Shown here in pieces: positions 32,315-39,645 of a stretch of 64,000 nucleotides of DNA (position 1 is the stretch's first letter; each line of letters starts with the position of its first letter). Position numbers and translations under genes: made by a program. The notes under the pieces were generated by a model that saw only the letters and a list, made by a program, of their open reading frames with translations, was not told the origin of the DNA and searched no databases. Location: assembly GCA_038252255.1 (NCBI GenBank), contig JBBSAM010000003.1, positions 62,001 through 126,000 on the forward strand, read 5' to 3'. Source of the stretch: Chersky-806 sp038252255 (lineage in GTDB: Bacteria; Actinomycetota; Acidimicrobiia; IMCC26256; JAENVU01).

Positions 32315-34687
32315 GTGTCCTGGAAGGCGCGGCTGCACGGGCTGCTGGTCCACCGGCGCGAGGTGGGGCCGAGCCGGCGACGGCCGGGTGACGTCGTCCG
32401 GGTGGTGGTCGGCGCGGCGCTGCTCGCGGGGCTCGCGATCTACTCGCAGGACCATGCGCCACTCGAGCGGGACATCGTCCGCTCGATCGCGGACCTGCCC
32501 CACGACGGCTACTCGTTCGTCGTCCTCATCTACCGGATCCTGGCGGTGTGGGCGATCGGCCTGCTGATCTTCGGCGCGATCCTCGTCCGCCGGTGGCGGC
32601 TGACCCGCGACCTCGCCGTTGCGGGCGCCGGCGCGTGGTGCATCGGACGTGTCCTCGCGTTCTACACGCGCGACGGCCGGCTGTGGAACGCGGTGAAGGA
32701 CACGGCGGACCTCACCGGCGCACCGCGGTTCCCGACCGTGCGCGTGGCCGTCGTCGTGGCGATGGTGGTGGTCGCGTCGCCGTACCTGGCGCGGCCGCTC
32801 CGGCACGTCGGCCAGATCCTGGTGATCGCGGTCGCGATCGACGCGCTCTACATCGGCCGGGTCTTCCCCACCGACCTTCTCGGCGCGCTCGTGCTCGGGT
32901 GGAGCGTGGCCGCGGCCGTCCACTACGGGTTCGGGACCCCCGTAGGCCGGCCGACGGCGGAGTCCGTGACCCGCACGCTCGCCCGGCTCGGCCTCGACGT
33001 GAAAGAGGTCGAGGCGGCCGAAGAGCAGCCGGTCGGCCGGGCCGTCTTCACCGCGACCGGCCCACCGGGCGCGCTGCGGATCACGGCGCTCGGGCGCGAC
33101 GAAGCCGACGCGCAGCTCCTGGCCCGCGCCTGGCGCTACATCACGCGCAAGGACGCGCCGCGAACGTTGCTCTGGAGCCGCCGGCAGCAGGTCGAGTACG
33201 AGGCGTACCTCGAGTTGCAGGCCGGCGAGGTGGGAGTGCGCGTCCCCGGGGTGGTGCTGGCCGGCAACGCGGGAGCGGTGGCCGTGCTTGTCGAGCACGA
33301 CATGCCCGGGCGTGCCCTCTTCGACGCTCCCGTCGACGAGATCACCGACTCCGTCCTCGACGACGCGTGGGAGCAGCTCGGGCGCTTGCGCAACGCACAC
33401 CTCGCGCACGGCAAGCTCGACGGCCACCATCTCCTCGTCGACGGCGAACAGACGGTCGTGACGGAGTTCGAATGGGCCACGACGAGTGCCGGCTTCGGCC
33501 AGGCCGCGGCCGACGCGGCCAACCTGCTCGCGGCGACCGCGGCAATGGTCGGTACCGAGCGCGCGGTCGCCGCCGCCCGGCGCGAGATCAGCGACGAGGA
33601 GCTGCTCGCGGCACTTCCCATGTTGCAGCCACAGTCGATCTCCGGCTGGACCCACGACGCGTTCGGCGGTCGCAGCGGGCTCGACGACCGGCTCGCCGAG
33701 CTCCGCGAGGCAACCGCGCAGGCCGCCGGGACCGAGCCGCCCGAGCTCCGCCAGCTGTACCGCGTGCATCCCCGGAACCTGCTCATGGCCATCGGCGCGC
33801 TCGTCGCGGTCGCGGTGCTGTTCAGCCGGGTGGGCGACCCCGAGAAGTTCTGGCACTCGTTGCGCAACGCCAACTGGTGGTACGTCGCGCTCGCGTTCGT
33901 GCTCGGTCTCGGTACGGACGTCGCGTTCGGCATCACGTTCCTCGGCAACGTCCCCATCCGCATCCCGGTCTGGCCGAGCATCGAGCTGCAATCCGCGATG
34001 TCGTTCTCGAACCTGGCGGTCCCGGTGGCTGCCGACACCGCGATCCAGGTGCGCTTCCTCCAGAAGCAGGGGCTCGATCTGCCCTCCGCGGTCGCGACCG
34101 GCGGGGTGCTCAGCTCCGTCTCCGAGATCATCGTGCAGGTCGCGCTGTTCTTCGTCGCGGTCCGGCTCGCGCCCGACTCCATCGACTTGGGCCGCATCGA
34201 CACCGAACAGCTCGTGGTCATCGCGCTGATCGTCGTGTTCGCGGTGGGGGTCGCACTGGCGATCATCTTCGGCATCCGCCGGATCCGGCACCGGGTGCTC
34301 CCGCCCGTCGCCCGCGCGACACGCACCGTCTGGGACGCGGTGAAGACCCCGAGCCGCATCTCGCTGCTCGTGGTCGGCAACATCGTTGCCCAGTGCCTGT
34401 TCGCGGGATCGCTGCTCGCGTGCCTCCTCGCGTTCGGGGCGAGTGTGAACTTCTGGACCCTGCTCGCGCTCAACATCGGGATCACGACGATCGCGTCGCT
34501 CGTCCCCATCCCCGGCGGGGGCACCGCGGTGTCCTCGGTCGGCCTCGCCGGCCTGCTGACGGCGCTCGGGGTGTCCCCTGCCGCCGCCGGCGCGGCGGTG
34601 CTGTCCCATCAGCTCGCCGTGACGTACCTCCCCGCCATTCCCGGCTGGTTCGCCACCCACGACCTCATCCGCAAGCGGATGCTCTAG
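32315..34687 (+). CDS. Large membrane protein: PAP2-like, kinase-like and UPF0104/LPG-synthase-type domains
   Basis: A 790-residue three-part protein starting at GTG 32315, three bases after the aldo/keto reductase. Residues about 1-205 hold several membrane helices whose order recalls a PAP2 phosphatase, but the SGH-type site is missing and only ALYIGRVFPTDLLGALVLG keeps the family outline. Residues about 215-470 form a soluble kinase-like fold (HLAHGKLDGHHLLVDG corresponds to the catalytic loop, but the Asp and Asn positions are substituted and DFG is replaced by EFE), so it looks like a pseudokinase. Residues about 480-790 contain seven or so helices of the UPF0104 / lysylphosphatidylglycerol-synthase membrane domain (SFSNLAVPVAADTAIQVRFLQ, then SLVPIPGGGTAVSSVGLAG). 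A lipid-flipping or lipid-binding role is likely; the ligand is unknown. Confidence 0.75.
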   Translation: MSWKARLHGLLVHRREVGPSRRRPGDVVRVVVGAALLAGLAIYSQDHAPLERDIVRSIADLPHDGYSFVVLIYRILAVWAIGLLIFGAILVRRWRLTRDLAVAGAGAWCIGRVLAFYTRDGRLWNAVKDTADLTGAPRFPTVRVAVVVAMVVVASPYLARPLRHVGQILVIAVAIDALYIGRVFPTDLLGALVLGWSVAAAVHYGFGTPVGRPTAESVTRTLARLGLDVKEVEAAEEQPVGRAVFTATGPPGALRITALGRDEADAQLLARAWRYITRKDAPRTLLWSRRQQVEYEAYLELQAGEVGVRVPGVVLAGNAGAVAVLVEHDMPGRALFDAPVDEITDSVLDDAWEQLGRLRNAHLAHGKLDGHHLLVDGEQTVVTEFEWATTSAGFGQAAADAANLLAATAAMVGTERAVAAARREISDEELLAALPMLQPQSISGWTHDAFGGRSGLDDRLAELREATAQAAGTEPPELRQLYRVHPRNLLMAIGALVAVAVLFSRVGDPEKFWHSLRNANWWYVALAFVLGLGTDVAFGITFLGNVPIRIPVWPSIELQSAMSFSNLAVPVAADTAIQVRFLQKQGLDLPSAVATGGVLSSVSEIIVQVALFFVAVRLAPDSIDLGRIDTEQLVVIALIVVFAVGVALAIIFGIRRIRHRVLPPVARATRTVWDAVKTPSRISLLVVGNIVAQCLFAGSLLACLLAFGASVNFWTLLALNIGITTIASLVPIPGGGTAVSSVGLAGLLTALGVSPAAAGAAVLSHQLAVTYLPAIPGWFATHDLIRKRML

Positions 34688-34813
34688 CGATCGGGCACGG
34701 CGCCCGGGAGCCCGCGCCCTCCGAGCCGTTGTCCCACCCCTGTCCTATGGTCAGGTCAGCCCTTCCCCGGTCCTTCCTCCGTTCGCTGAGCCGTTGCCCG
34801 CGGAGGAGCCGTC

Positions 34814-35278
34814 ATGTCATCGACCGAGCTGCAGTCACAGATCTGGATTCCCTGCCCCGACTGCGCGCCCTTCCACATCCGCGGTCCGGCGGATGCTCTC
34901 GCGCTCGCCACCGCGTGGCCCGAGCTCCCCGAGTTCGAGCTGATGCTGGCGCTGCTGGACGCTGATCGGCGCATCACGCTGATGCTCACGAACCCGGAGG
35001 CCGACCTCGTCTTCTGCCCGGAGCAGATCGAGCGACCCGGGATCCCCCGACCGGTGCGGGGCGTCGCGTTGTTCTCCCGGGTGTGGAGGGAGAACCGGCA
35101 GCTCAGCAGCTGGTCCCTGTTCGAGATCCTGAAGCGCCGCTACCGGGAGGCGGGGATCCGCTTCGTCGACTGGGTGCAGATCGACTTCGACGAGGACATC
35201 TACCGCTCGATGCGGATCAGCACCCGCGATCGGCAGGGCATCGCGCAGGACTACCTCCGGTCCGGGACGTGTGTGTGA
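34814..35278 (+). CDS. Hypothetical protein
   Basis: A 154-residue protein beginning at ATG 34814 behind a strong GGAGGAG Shine-Dalgarno sequence. It opens with a Cys pair (WIPCPDCAPFHIRGP) and continues with alternating helix and strand (ALATAWPELPEFELMLALLDADRRITLML, LVFCPEQIERPGIPRPVRGVALFSRVW, then WSLFEILKRRYREAGIRFVDWVQIDFDEDIYRSM, given by short landmarks only). The CPDC could bind a metal or form a redox pair. No family is recognised. It has a possible promoter (TATGGT near 34746) and sits 126 bases after the membrane-protein gene. The next gene starts 68 bases later in the same direction, so the two may share a transcript. A real gene judging from codon bias and the RBS; role unknown. 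Confidence 0.55.
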   Translation: MSSTELQSQIWIPCPDCAPFHIRGPADALALATAWPELPEFELMLALLDADRRITLMLTNPEADLVFCPEQIERPGIPRPVRGVALFSRVWRENRQLSSWSLFEILKRRYREAGIRFVDWVQIDFDEDIYRSMRISTRDRQGIAQDYLRSGTCV

Positions 35279-35346
35279 GCCCCGACCCGGTGCTCCGCGA
35301 GCTTCCTCCGGCGGCCGCAGCCGGGCATGCCAGAGTGTCCGGCCAT

Positions 35347-36549
35347 ATGGACCGGGTCGACGTGCTCGTGGTGGGGGCCGGCATCGTCGGGCTGGCGACC
35401 GCGCGCGCGGTCCAGCAGGCGGAGCCGGGGCTCACGGTCGTCGTCGCCGAGAAGGAGGACGCACCGGCCCGCCATCAGTCCGGCCGGAACTCGGGCGTCA
35501 TCCATGCCGGCGTGTACTACGCGCCCGGCTCGGACAAGGCCCGGCTGTGCTCGGCCGGGCGGGTCTCGATGGTCGAGTACTGCCGCGAGCGCGGCATCCC
35601 GCACGAGGTGTGCGGGAAGGTCGTCGTCGCGGTGGACGAGGACGAGCGCGGCCGGCTCGTGGAGCTCGAGCGACGATGCCAGGTCAACGATGTGCGGGTG
35701 GAGCGCATCGGGCCGGACCGGCTGCACGAGATCGAGCCCTACACGGCCGGGGTCGCCGCGTTGCACGTGCTCGACACCGGCATCGCCGACTACACCGCGG
35801 TCTGCCTGTCACTCGCGCGTGAGGTCGAGGAGGCCGGCGGGCGCTTGCAGCTCGACACCGAGATCCTGTCGGGCACCGAGCAGGCCGATCGTCTCGTGGT
35901 GGAGACGAACCGCGATGCGATCGCGGCGCGCCGCGTGGTCACGTGCGGTGGCTTGCAGGCCGACCGGCTCGCGGTCGCGGTGAGCGGGCCGGACGGCGCG
36001 GCGGGCCTGCGGGTCGTGCCGTTCCGCGGGGAGTACTACGCGCTCCCGCCCGAGCGGGCGCATCTGGTGCGAACCCTCGTCTATCCGGTGCCGGACCCCC
36101 AGTTCCCGTTCCTCGGCGTCCACCTGACCCGCGGCATCGACGGCCAGGTGCACGTCGGCCCCAACGCGGTGCTCGCGCTCGCCCGCGAGGGCTACTCCTG
36201 GCGTGAGCTCGACCTCGCCGACGTGCGCGACACGGTGCGCTATTCCGGCTTCCGCAAGCTCGCCGCGCAGCACTGGCGCTACGGCGCGGGTGAGATGGCG
36301 CGTTCGGTCAGCAAGCGGCGCTTCGTCAAGGCCCTGAACCGGCTCGTGCCCGACGTGACGGTCGGCGACCTCGAACCGGCCGCGTCGGGCGTGCGCGCCC
36401 AGGCCGTCACGCCCACGGGCGACCTCGTCGACGACTTCGCCTTCCAGCAGGTCGGCCGCGCGCTCCACGTGCTCAACGCCCCGTCCCCCGCCGCCACCGC
36501 GTCACTCGAGATCGGCCGAACCATCGCCGAGAGGTTGTCTCTCGGCTGA
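35347..36549 (+). CDS. lhgO: L-2-hydroxyglutarate oxidase (LhgO) family FAD enzyme
   Basis: A 400-residue FAD-dependent oxidoreductase. The start has the dinucleotide-binding motif VDVLVVGAGIVGLATARAV (GxGxxG near residues 10-15), then EKEDAPARHQSGRNSGVIHAGVYY, the signature of the L-2-hydroxyglutarate oxidase/dehydrogenase family, and IADYTAVCLSLAREVEEAGG. The C-terminal block YGAGEMARSVSKRRFVKALNRLVPDVTVGDLEPAASGVRAQA with NAPSPAATASLEIGRTIAERL matches as well. The enzyme reoxidises L-2-hydroxyglutarate, a by-product of promiscuous dehydrogenases, to 2-oxoglutarate. ATG 35347 is chosen; the open frame upstream is not similar to the family. Intriguingly, the downstream convergent gene encodes a lactate/malate dehydrogenase-like enzyme, a class known to make this by-product. 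Confidence 0.88.
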   Translation: MDRVDVLVVGAGIVGLATARAVQQAEPGLTVVVAEKEDAPARHQSGRNSGVIHAGVYYAPGSDKARLCSAGRVSMVEYCRERGIPHEVCGKVVVAVDEDERGRLVELERRCQVNDVRVERIGPDRLHEIEPYTAGVAALHVLDTGIADYTAVCLSLAREVEEAGGRLQLDTEILSGTEQADRLVVETNRDAIAARRVVTCGGLQADRLAVAVSGPDGAAGLRVVPFRGEYYALPPERAHLVRTLVYPVPDPQFPFLGVHLTRGIDGQVHVGPNAVLALAREGYSWRELDLADVRDTVRYSGFRKLAAQHWRYGAGEMARSVSKRRFVKALNRLVPDVTVGDLEPAASGVRAQAVTPTGDLVDDFAFQQVGRALHVLNAPSPAATASLEIGRTIAERLSLG

Positions 36550-36577
36550 GACCCCTTCGCGGACTCGAGCCGGCGGA

Positions 36578-36637
36578 CTCGAGACCGCCGCCGGCCGCCC
36601 CGCGATCGCGGTCGAGCGATCGGCCGGCGGAGATCTT
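36578..36637 (-). repeat. Structured repeat locus C: single unit
   Basis: Read on the minus strand: AGATCT (36631-36636), arm CCGCCGGCCG, a 23-nt loop containing CCGCGATCGCGG, complementary arm CGGCCGGCGG, then CGGTCTCGAG. Both arms pair perfectly (36588-36597 with 36621-36630). The AGATCT starts two bases after the stop codon of the dehydrogenase gene, on the same strand as that gene. Confidence 0.85.
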
Positions 36638-36638
36638 G

Positions 36639-37565
36639 TTAAATCGGCAGGTTCTCGTTCGCCTGGCGCAGCACCGCGAGGGTGTGGTCCCAGGCTTCGC
36701 GCTCGCGGGTGGTCATCAACGGCTGGAGCGGCGCGCTCGGGCCGTCGGGGCCGAGCACGCAGGGGAGGCTGGCGCACACGTCGTCGCCGACCCGCACCGA
36801 CACCGGGATGATCGCACCCGCTTCGTGAGAGATCGCGTGGACCAGCCCGCTGACCGTCAGCCCGATGCCGTGCACCGCCGAGCCCTTCAGGTCGCGCACG
36901 TGGTACGCCGCGCGGCGGACGTCGTGCTCGATCGAGTCGAGGCGTTCGGGTGTCAGCTCCACCCCGCGCTGCGCGGCGAACTCCACCAGCGGCAACGTGC
37001 CCACGGTCGCGCTGCCGAGCAGGAAGACCGAGGAGTCCCCGTGCTCCCCCACCACCCAGGAATGCACGCTGCGCGGGTGCACCGCGCACTCTTGCGCGAT
37101 CCGCTGGGTGAGCCGCAGCGTGTCGAGCGACGTGCCGGAGCCCATGATCGACACCGGCTGACCGGCCCAGCGGCGGGCCAGGTACTCCGTCATCACGTCC
37201 AGCGGGTTGGTGACGACGAGCGCGATGTGCGGCAGCGTGCCCGCCTCCACCGCGCTCGCCATGTCGTCCATCACCGCGAGGTTCTGGTGCAGCGTGTCGA
37301 GGCGGGTGCCACCGGTGACGGTGTGAGCGCCGGCCGCGAACACGAGGATGTCCTCGTACTGGATGTCGTCGAGGCCGCGACCCTGGATCTCGATGCTCGG
37401 GAGCAGCGGGCGGGCGTGGAGGAAGTCCATCGCGACACCTTGCGCGGCCTCGGGCTTGCGGCTGTAGATCGTGACCCGGTTGGCGAGGCCCCGGTGGATG
37501 AGCGCGGACGCGGTGGCCACGCCGACTCCCCCGGCTCCGATGACACCGACTCGAGCTCCCGCCAT
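36639..37565 (-). CDS. Lactate/malate dehydrogenase-family enzyme, unclear substrate
   Basis: A 308-residue NAD-dependent dehydrogenase starting at ATG 37565. VGVIGAGGVGVATASAL is the NAD-binding loop; the catalytic Asp-His pair is in VTNPLDVM and VVGEHGDSSVF, and the substrate carboxylate Arg in SGTSLDTLRL. On the mobile loop the family signature reads GAHTVTGGTRLDTL: the residue normally Gln in lactate dehydrogenases and Arg in malate dehydrogenases aligns with Thr here. The 2-oxoacid used is therefore uncertain, and a bulkier side chain is possible. The frame extends upstream to 37769 without family similarity. The stop codon is followed within three bases by the single structured repeat unit C. 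Confidence 0.85.
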   Translation of the reverse strand: MAGARVGVIGAGGVGVATASALIHRGLANRVTIYSRKPEAAQGVAMDFLHARPLLPSIEIQGRGLDDIQYEDILVFAAGAHTVTGGTRLDTLHQNLAVMDDMASAVEAGTLPHIALVVTNPLDVMTEYLARRWAGQPVSIMGSGTSLDTLRLTQRIAQECAVHPRSVHSWVVGEHGDSSVFLLGSATVGTLPLVEFAAQRGVELTPERLDSIEHDVRRAAYHVRDLKGSAVHGIGLTVSGLVHAISHEAGAIIPVSVRVGDDVCASLPCVLGPDGPSAPLQPLMTTREREAWDHTLAVLRQANENLPI

Positions 37566-37605
37566 GGCGCCGAAGCCTAAACGCGCGCCCGGCGGCGAGG
37601 ATCGC

Positions 37606-37800
37606 TCATGCGCCACCCACCGACTCGAGCGCGAGCGTCGTGTCGACGAGGAGCCGGAACCGGCCGCGCCCCGTCTTCTCGACCTCGCCGGCTCGGTGCT
37701 GACCCCGTCGGACCACCAGGCACTCGCGGCCCGGCTCGATCTCTCGTAGAGGCCCGACCGGTTGGGCATCTCGTGGGGGTGCGCGGTCTGGGCCGCGCAC
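37606..37800 (-). CDS. Possible small protein upstream of the dehydrogenase gene
   Basis: A 64-codon frame (GTG 37800) whose C-terminal part, ECLVVRRGQHRAGEVEKTG and FRLLVDTTLALE, has clear beta-strand character and strongly GC-ending codons. It is on the same strand as the dehydrogenase, 41 bases upstream. Against it: a plus-strand frame across the same bases (to 37749) is also well biased, and its GTG lies inside the perfect 12-bp hairpin at 37775-37804, so the real start, if any, is later. No family recognised. Confidence 0.25.
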   Translation of the reverse strand: MRGPDRAPPRDAQPVGPLREIEPGRECLVVRRGQHRAGEVEKTGRGRFRLLVDTTLALESVGGA

Positions 37801-37804
37801 CCCC
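37775..37804. terminator. Perfect 12-bp GC hairpin before the FKBP gene
   Basis: GGGGGTGCGCGG at 37775-37786 pairs without mismatch with CCGCGCACCCCC at 37793-37804 across a six-base loop. On the plus strand it is followed by CTACCTTTCC, only a weak T tract. It could end transcription entering from either side or shape the 5' region of the FKBP gene. It is the strongest simple hairpin I see outside the repeat family. Confidence 0.5.
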
Positions 37805-37806
37805 GC

Positions 37807-37812
37807 TACCTT
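37807..37812 (+). promoter_or_regulatory. -10 box (TACCTT) for the FKBP gene
   Basis: TACCTT ends eight bases before the GTG at 37821 and immediately follows the 12-bp hairpin. No Shine-Dalgarno sequence is present. Confidence 0.4.
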
Positions 37813-37820
37813 TCCTGCCG

Positions 37821-38444
37821 GTGAGCCCCAGCCAGAAGCAGAAGCAGAGTCAGAGGCGCAAGTCGTCGACCCCGCCCCCGCAGAGCAAGGCGTGGGTCCG
37901 GATCGCGATCTTCGCGCTGGCCATCGTGTTTGCGTTCGGTTCCGTCATCGCCATCGCCATCGGCAGCAGCGGCAACTCCGGGAACGACACCGCGAGCACG
38001 ACGGCCCCGTCGACCGCTGCCACTCCGGCCGCGGCTTCGGTCGCAGGCAAGCCGTGCGTGGCCGAGACCGGCACGCCGCCGGCGGGTGCACCCGTCGTGC
38101 CGGTGGAGGTCGGCCCGCCGCCGACCACGCTCGTCTCGAAGGACCTCGAAGTCGGAACCGGCCCGACGGTCGCGCCGGGCGCGACCGTCACCGTCGACTA
38201 CATCGGCGTCTCGTGCTCGACCGGCGTGATCTTCGACTCGTCGTACAAGGGCGGCCAGCCGGTGACGCTCCCGCTCGCCAACATGATCCCGGGTTGGACC
38301 AACGGCATCCCCGGCATGAAGGTCGGCGGCACCCGGCTGCTCGGCATCCCACCGGACCAGGCGTACGGGGACAACGGTCAGGGCCCCGACATCGCGCCCG
38401 GCGAGACCCTCTGGTTCGTGGTGAAGGTCGAGAGCACGCAGTAG
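37821..38444 (+). CDS. Membrane-anchored FKBP-type peptidyl-prolyl isomerase
   Basis: A 207-residue protein. GTG 37821 gives a basic, Gln/Lys/Ser-rich cytoplasmic start (SPSQKQKQSQRRKSS), one membrane helix (VRIAIFALAIVFAFGSVIAIAIG, about 29-51), a Thr/Ala/Ser linker and then an FKBP domain: VTVDYIGVSCSTGVIFDSS, the PVTLPLANMIPGWTNGIPGMKVGG signature (quoted as LPLANMIPGW and GIPGMKVGGTRLL) and IPPDQAYGDNG, with IAPGETLWFVVKVES at the end. Aromatic residues lining the prolyl pocket (Tyr, Phe, Trp) are kept, so it is probably active on proteins outside the membrane. Upstream residues encoded from 37608 do not belong. Repeat unit D starts six bases after its stop. Confidence 0.85.
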   Translation: MSPSQKQKQSQRRKSSTPPPQSKAWVRIAIFALAIVFAFGSVIAIAIGSSGNSGNDTASTTAPSTAATPAAASVAGKPCVAETGTPPAGAPVVPVEVGPPPTTLVSKDLEVGTGPTVAPGATVTVDYIGVSCSTGVIFDSSYKGGQPVTLPLANMIPGWTNGIPGMKVGGTRLLGIPPDQAYGDNGQGPDIAPGETLWFVVKVESTQ

Positions 38445-38450
38445 CCCTGA

Positions 38451-38508
38451 AGATCTCCGGAGGGCGGACGCTCGACCGCGGCTGAGCCGGCGCCCTCCGG
38501 CGGTCTCC
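38451..38508 (+). repeat. Structured repeat locus D: single unit
   Basis: AGATCT at 38451-38456, arm CCGGAGGGCG at 38457-38466, a 24-nt loop with GACCGCG and a small inner stem (GCTC/GAGC), complementary arm CGCCCTCCGG at 38491-38500, then CGGTCTCC. It starts six bases after the FKBP stop codon on the same strand and lies between two convergent genes (FKBP and WhiB). Confidence 0.85.
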
Positions 38509-38521
38509 TCCGGCAGCTCGT

Positions 38522-38854
38522 TCAGGCGGCGCGGTGGGGGTCGGACCGCCTGGCCCGGCGGTTGACGCTCGGGAAGCGGACCCGGAACCCGGCGGCGATG
38601 CGTGCCTCCTCGGACTCCCCACCCCAGTACCCGTACTCGCGGTGCTCGCGGGCCCATTCGCGGCACGGGTTCACGACCGGGCAGGAGGCGCACACGAGCC
38701 ATGCCCGGAGCTCGCGCGCCGCGCGGACCTCGGGTCGTTCTCCGGGTGCCGGGTAGAACAGGTCGGTCTTCCCGGCGCACGCGGCGCGCCGGCTCCACGG
38801 ACGCGCGTCGGCAGCCATTCCCGCGCCCAGCGTCGCTACCAACGTCTTCGGCAT
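38522..38854 (-). CDS. WhiB-family iron-sulfur regulator
   Basis: A 110-residue Wbl protein. It has the single N-terminal Cys in RRAACAGKTDLFYP, then CASCPVVNPCREWA (C-x2-C-x5-C), together the four ligands of the 4Fe-4S cluster, and the GYWGGESEEARIAAGF segment corresponding to the usual G-V/I-W-G-G turn that contacts sigma factor. A basic tail (RRARRSDPHRAA) could bind DNA. WhiB-like proteins are restricted to actinobacteria and some of their phages, which supports the taxonomic call. The start is ATG 38854; ATG 38818 is an alternative that keeps all ligands. Which member it is (redox, development or antibiotic response) cannot be told. Confidence 0.92.
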   Translation of the reverse strand: MPKTLVATLGAGMAADARPWSRRAACAGKTDLFYPAPGERPEVRAARELRAWLVCASCPVVNPCREWAREHREYGYWGGESEEARIAAGFRVRFPSVNRRARRSDPHRAA

Positions 38855-38986
38855 GCGGATCGGGCTACCCGTTTCCTCAACGGGCGAAACACGCTCAACG
38901 CGGACGTGTGACCCGGGCGCGGCGCGGGTATCAGGACGACAACGCGACGTGCGCGGTGCGGCGGCGCTGAACCGGCGGAGGCACGA

Positions 38987-39568
38987 GTGAACCAGCGAGA
39001 GCCCCGGGTAGCCGACCAACAGGTCGTCGTCGGACTGGCACCGGATCTGGGCCAGGCCCGGCGGGTCTTCGGCTACCTCCAGAACCATGGCATCGATCCG
39101 AACGACGTCCGGCTCGAGCTCGCCGCGGTCGAGCCCGACGCGCAGCCCTCGCTCGACCCCGCGGTTCGTGATCAGCTCGGGCAGGTCACGATCGGCCACG
39201 CCGGCCGTCGGGCCGAAGCGGGCGCGCTGATCGGCGCCCTGGCGGGTGGCGCGGTGGGTGCGCTCGGCGGAGTGCTCGCCACGAGCGGCCACGTGGGTCG
39301 GGACCTGACCACGTTCCTCGCGATCGTGTTCGTGTTCACCGGGCTCGGCGCGTGGGCGGCCGCGTGCCTGACCGCCGCCCGCTCGATGGCCGACGACAAC
39401 GCACCGGCGCGTCCCTCGGAGCACATCGACGGCTCGACGTGGATCGCTGTACGCGTGCATGACGCGCGCGATGTCGCCCATGCCCGCGATCTGCTCGAGC
39501 GCGAGGGCGTAGTCCTGGTGGAGGAGGACACCGCACACGCGCAAGGAGCCCACTCCCTGCGCTGGTAG
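38987..39568 (+). CDS. Glycine-rich membrane protein, unknown
   Basis: A 193-residue protein starting at GTG 38987 behind GGCGGAGG. An N-terminal soluble part (VVVGLAPDLGQARRVFGYLQNHGIDPNDVRLE) is followed by two membrane segments with glycine-zipper character: ALIGALAGGAVGALGGVLA (about 80-98) and TTFLAIVFVFTGLGAWAAACLTAA. The C-terminus (WIAVRVHDARDVAHARDLLEREGVVLVEED) is an alpha/beta unit resembling a small regulatory domain. Proteins that combine a ferredoxin-like repeat before and after a glycine zipper are known in actinobacteria as stress-type general membrane proteins, but no function is proven. It is a single gene, divergent from WhiB. Confidence 0.65.
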   Translation: MNQREPRVADQQVVVGLAPDLGQARRVFGYLQNHGIDPNDVRLELAAVEPDAQPSLDPAVRDQLGQVTIGHAGRRAEAGALIGALAGGAVGALGGVLATSGHVGRDLTTFLAIVFVFTGLGAWAAACLTAARSMADDNAPARPSEHIDGSTWIAVRVHDARDVAHARDLLEREGVVLVEEDTAHAQGAHSLRW

Positions 39569-39645
39569 GGCCCGCCCGGCGCAAGCGCAGCCCGGCCCGT
39601 GCTCGCGGTCGGGACGGGCGCGAGCCGTCCACCCCGGAGACGCGC

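Noticed and set aside
36639..37769. A longer N-terminus for the dehydrogenase (start at 37769)
   Set aside because: The added 68 residues are Arg/Ser-rich and precede a complete NAD-binding start at ATG 37565.
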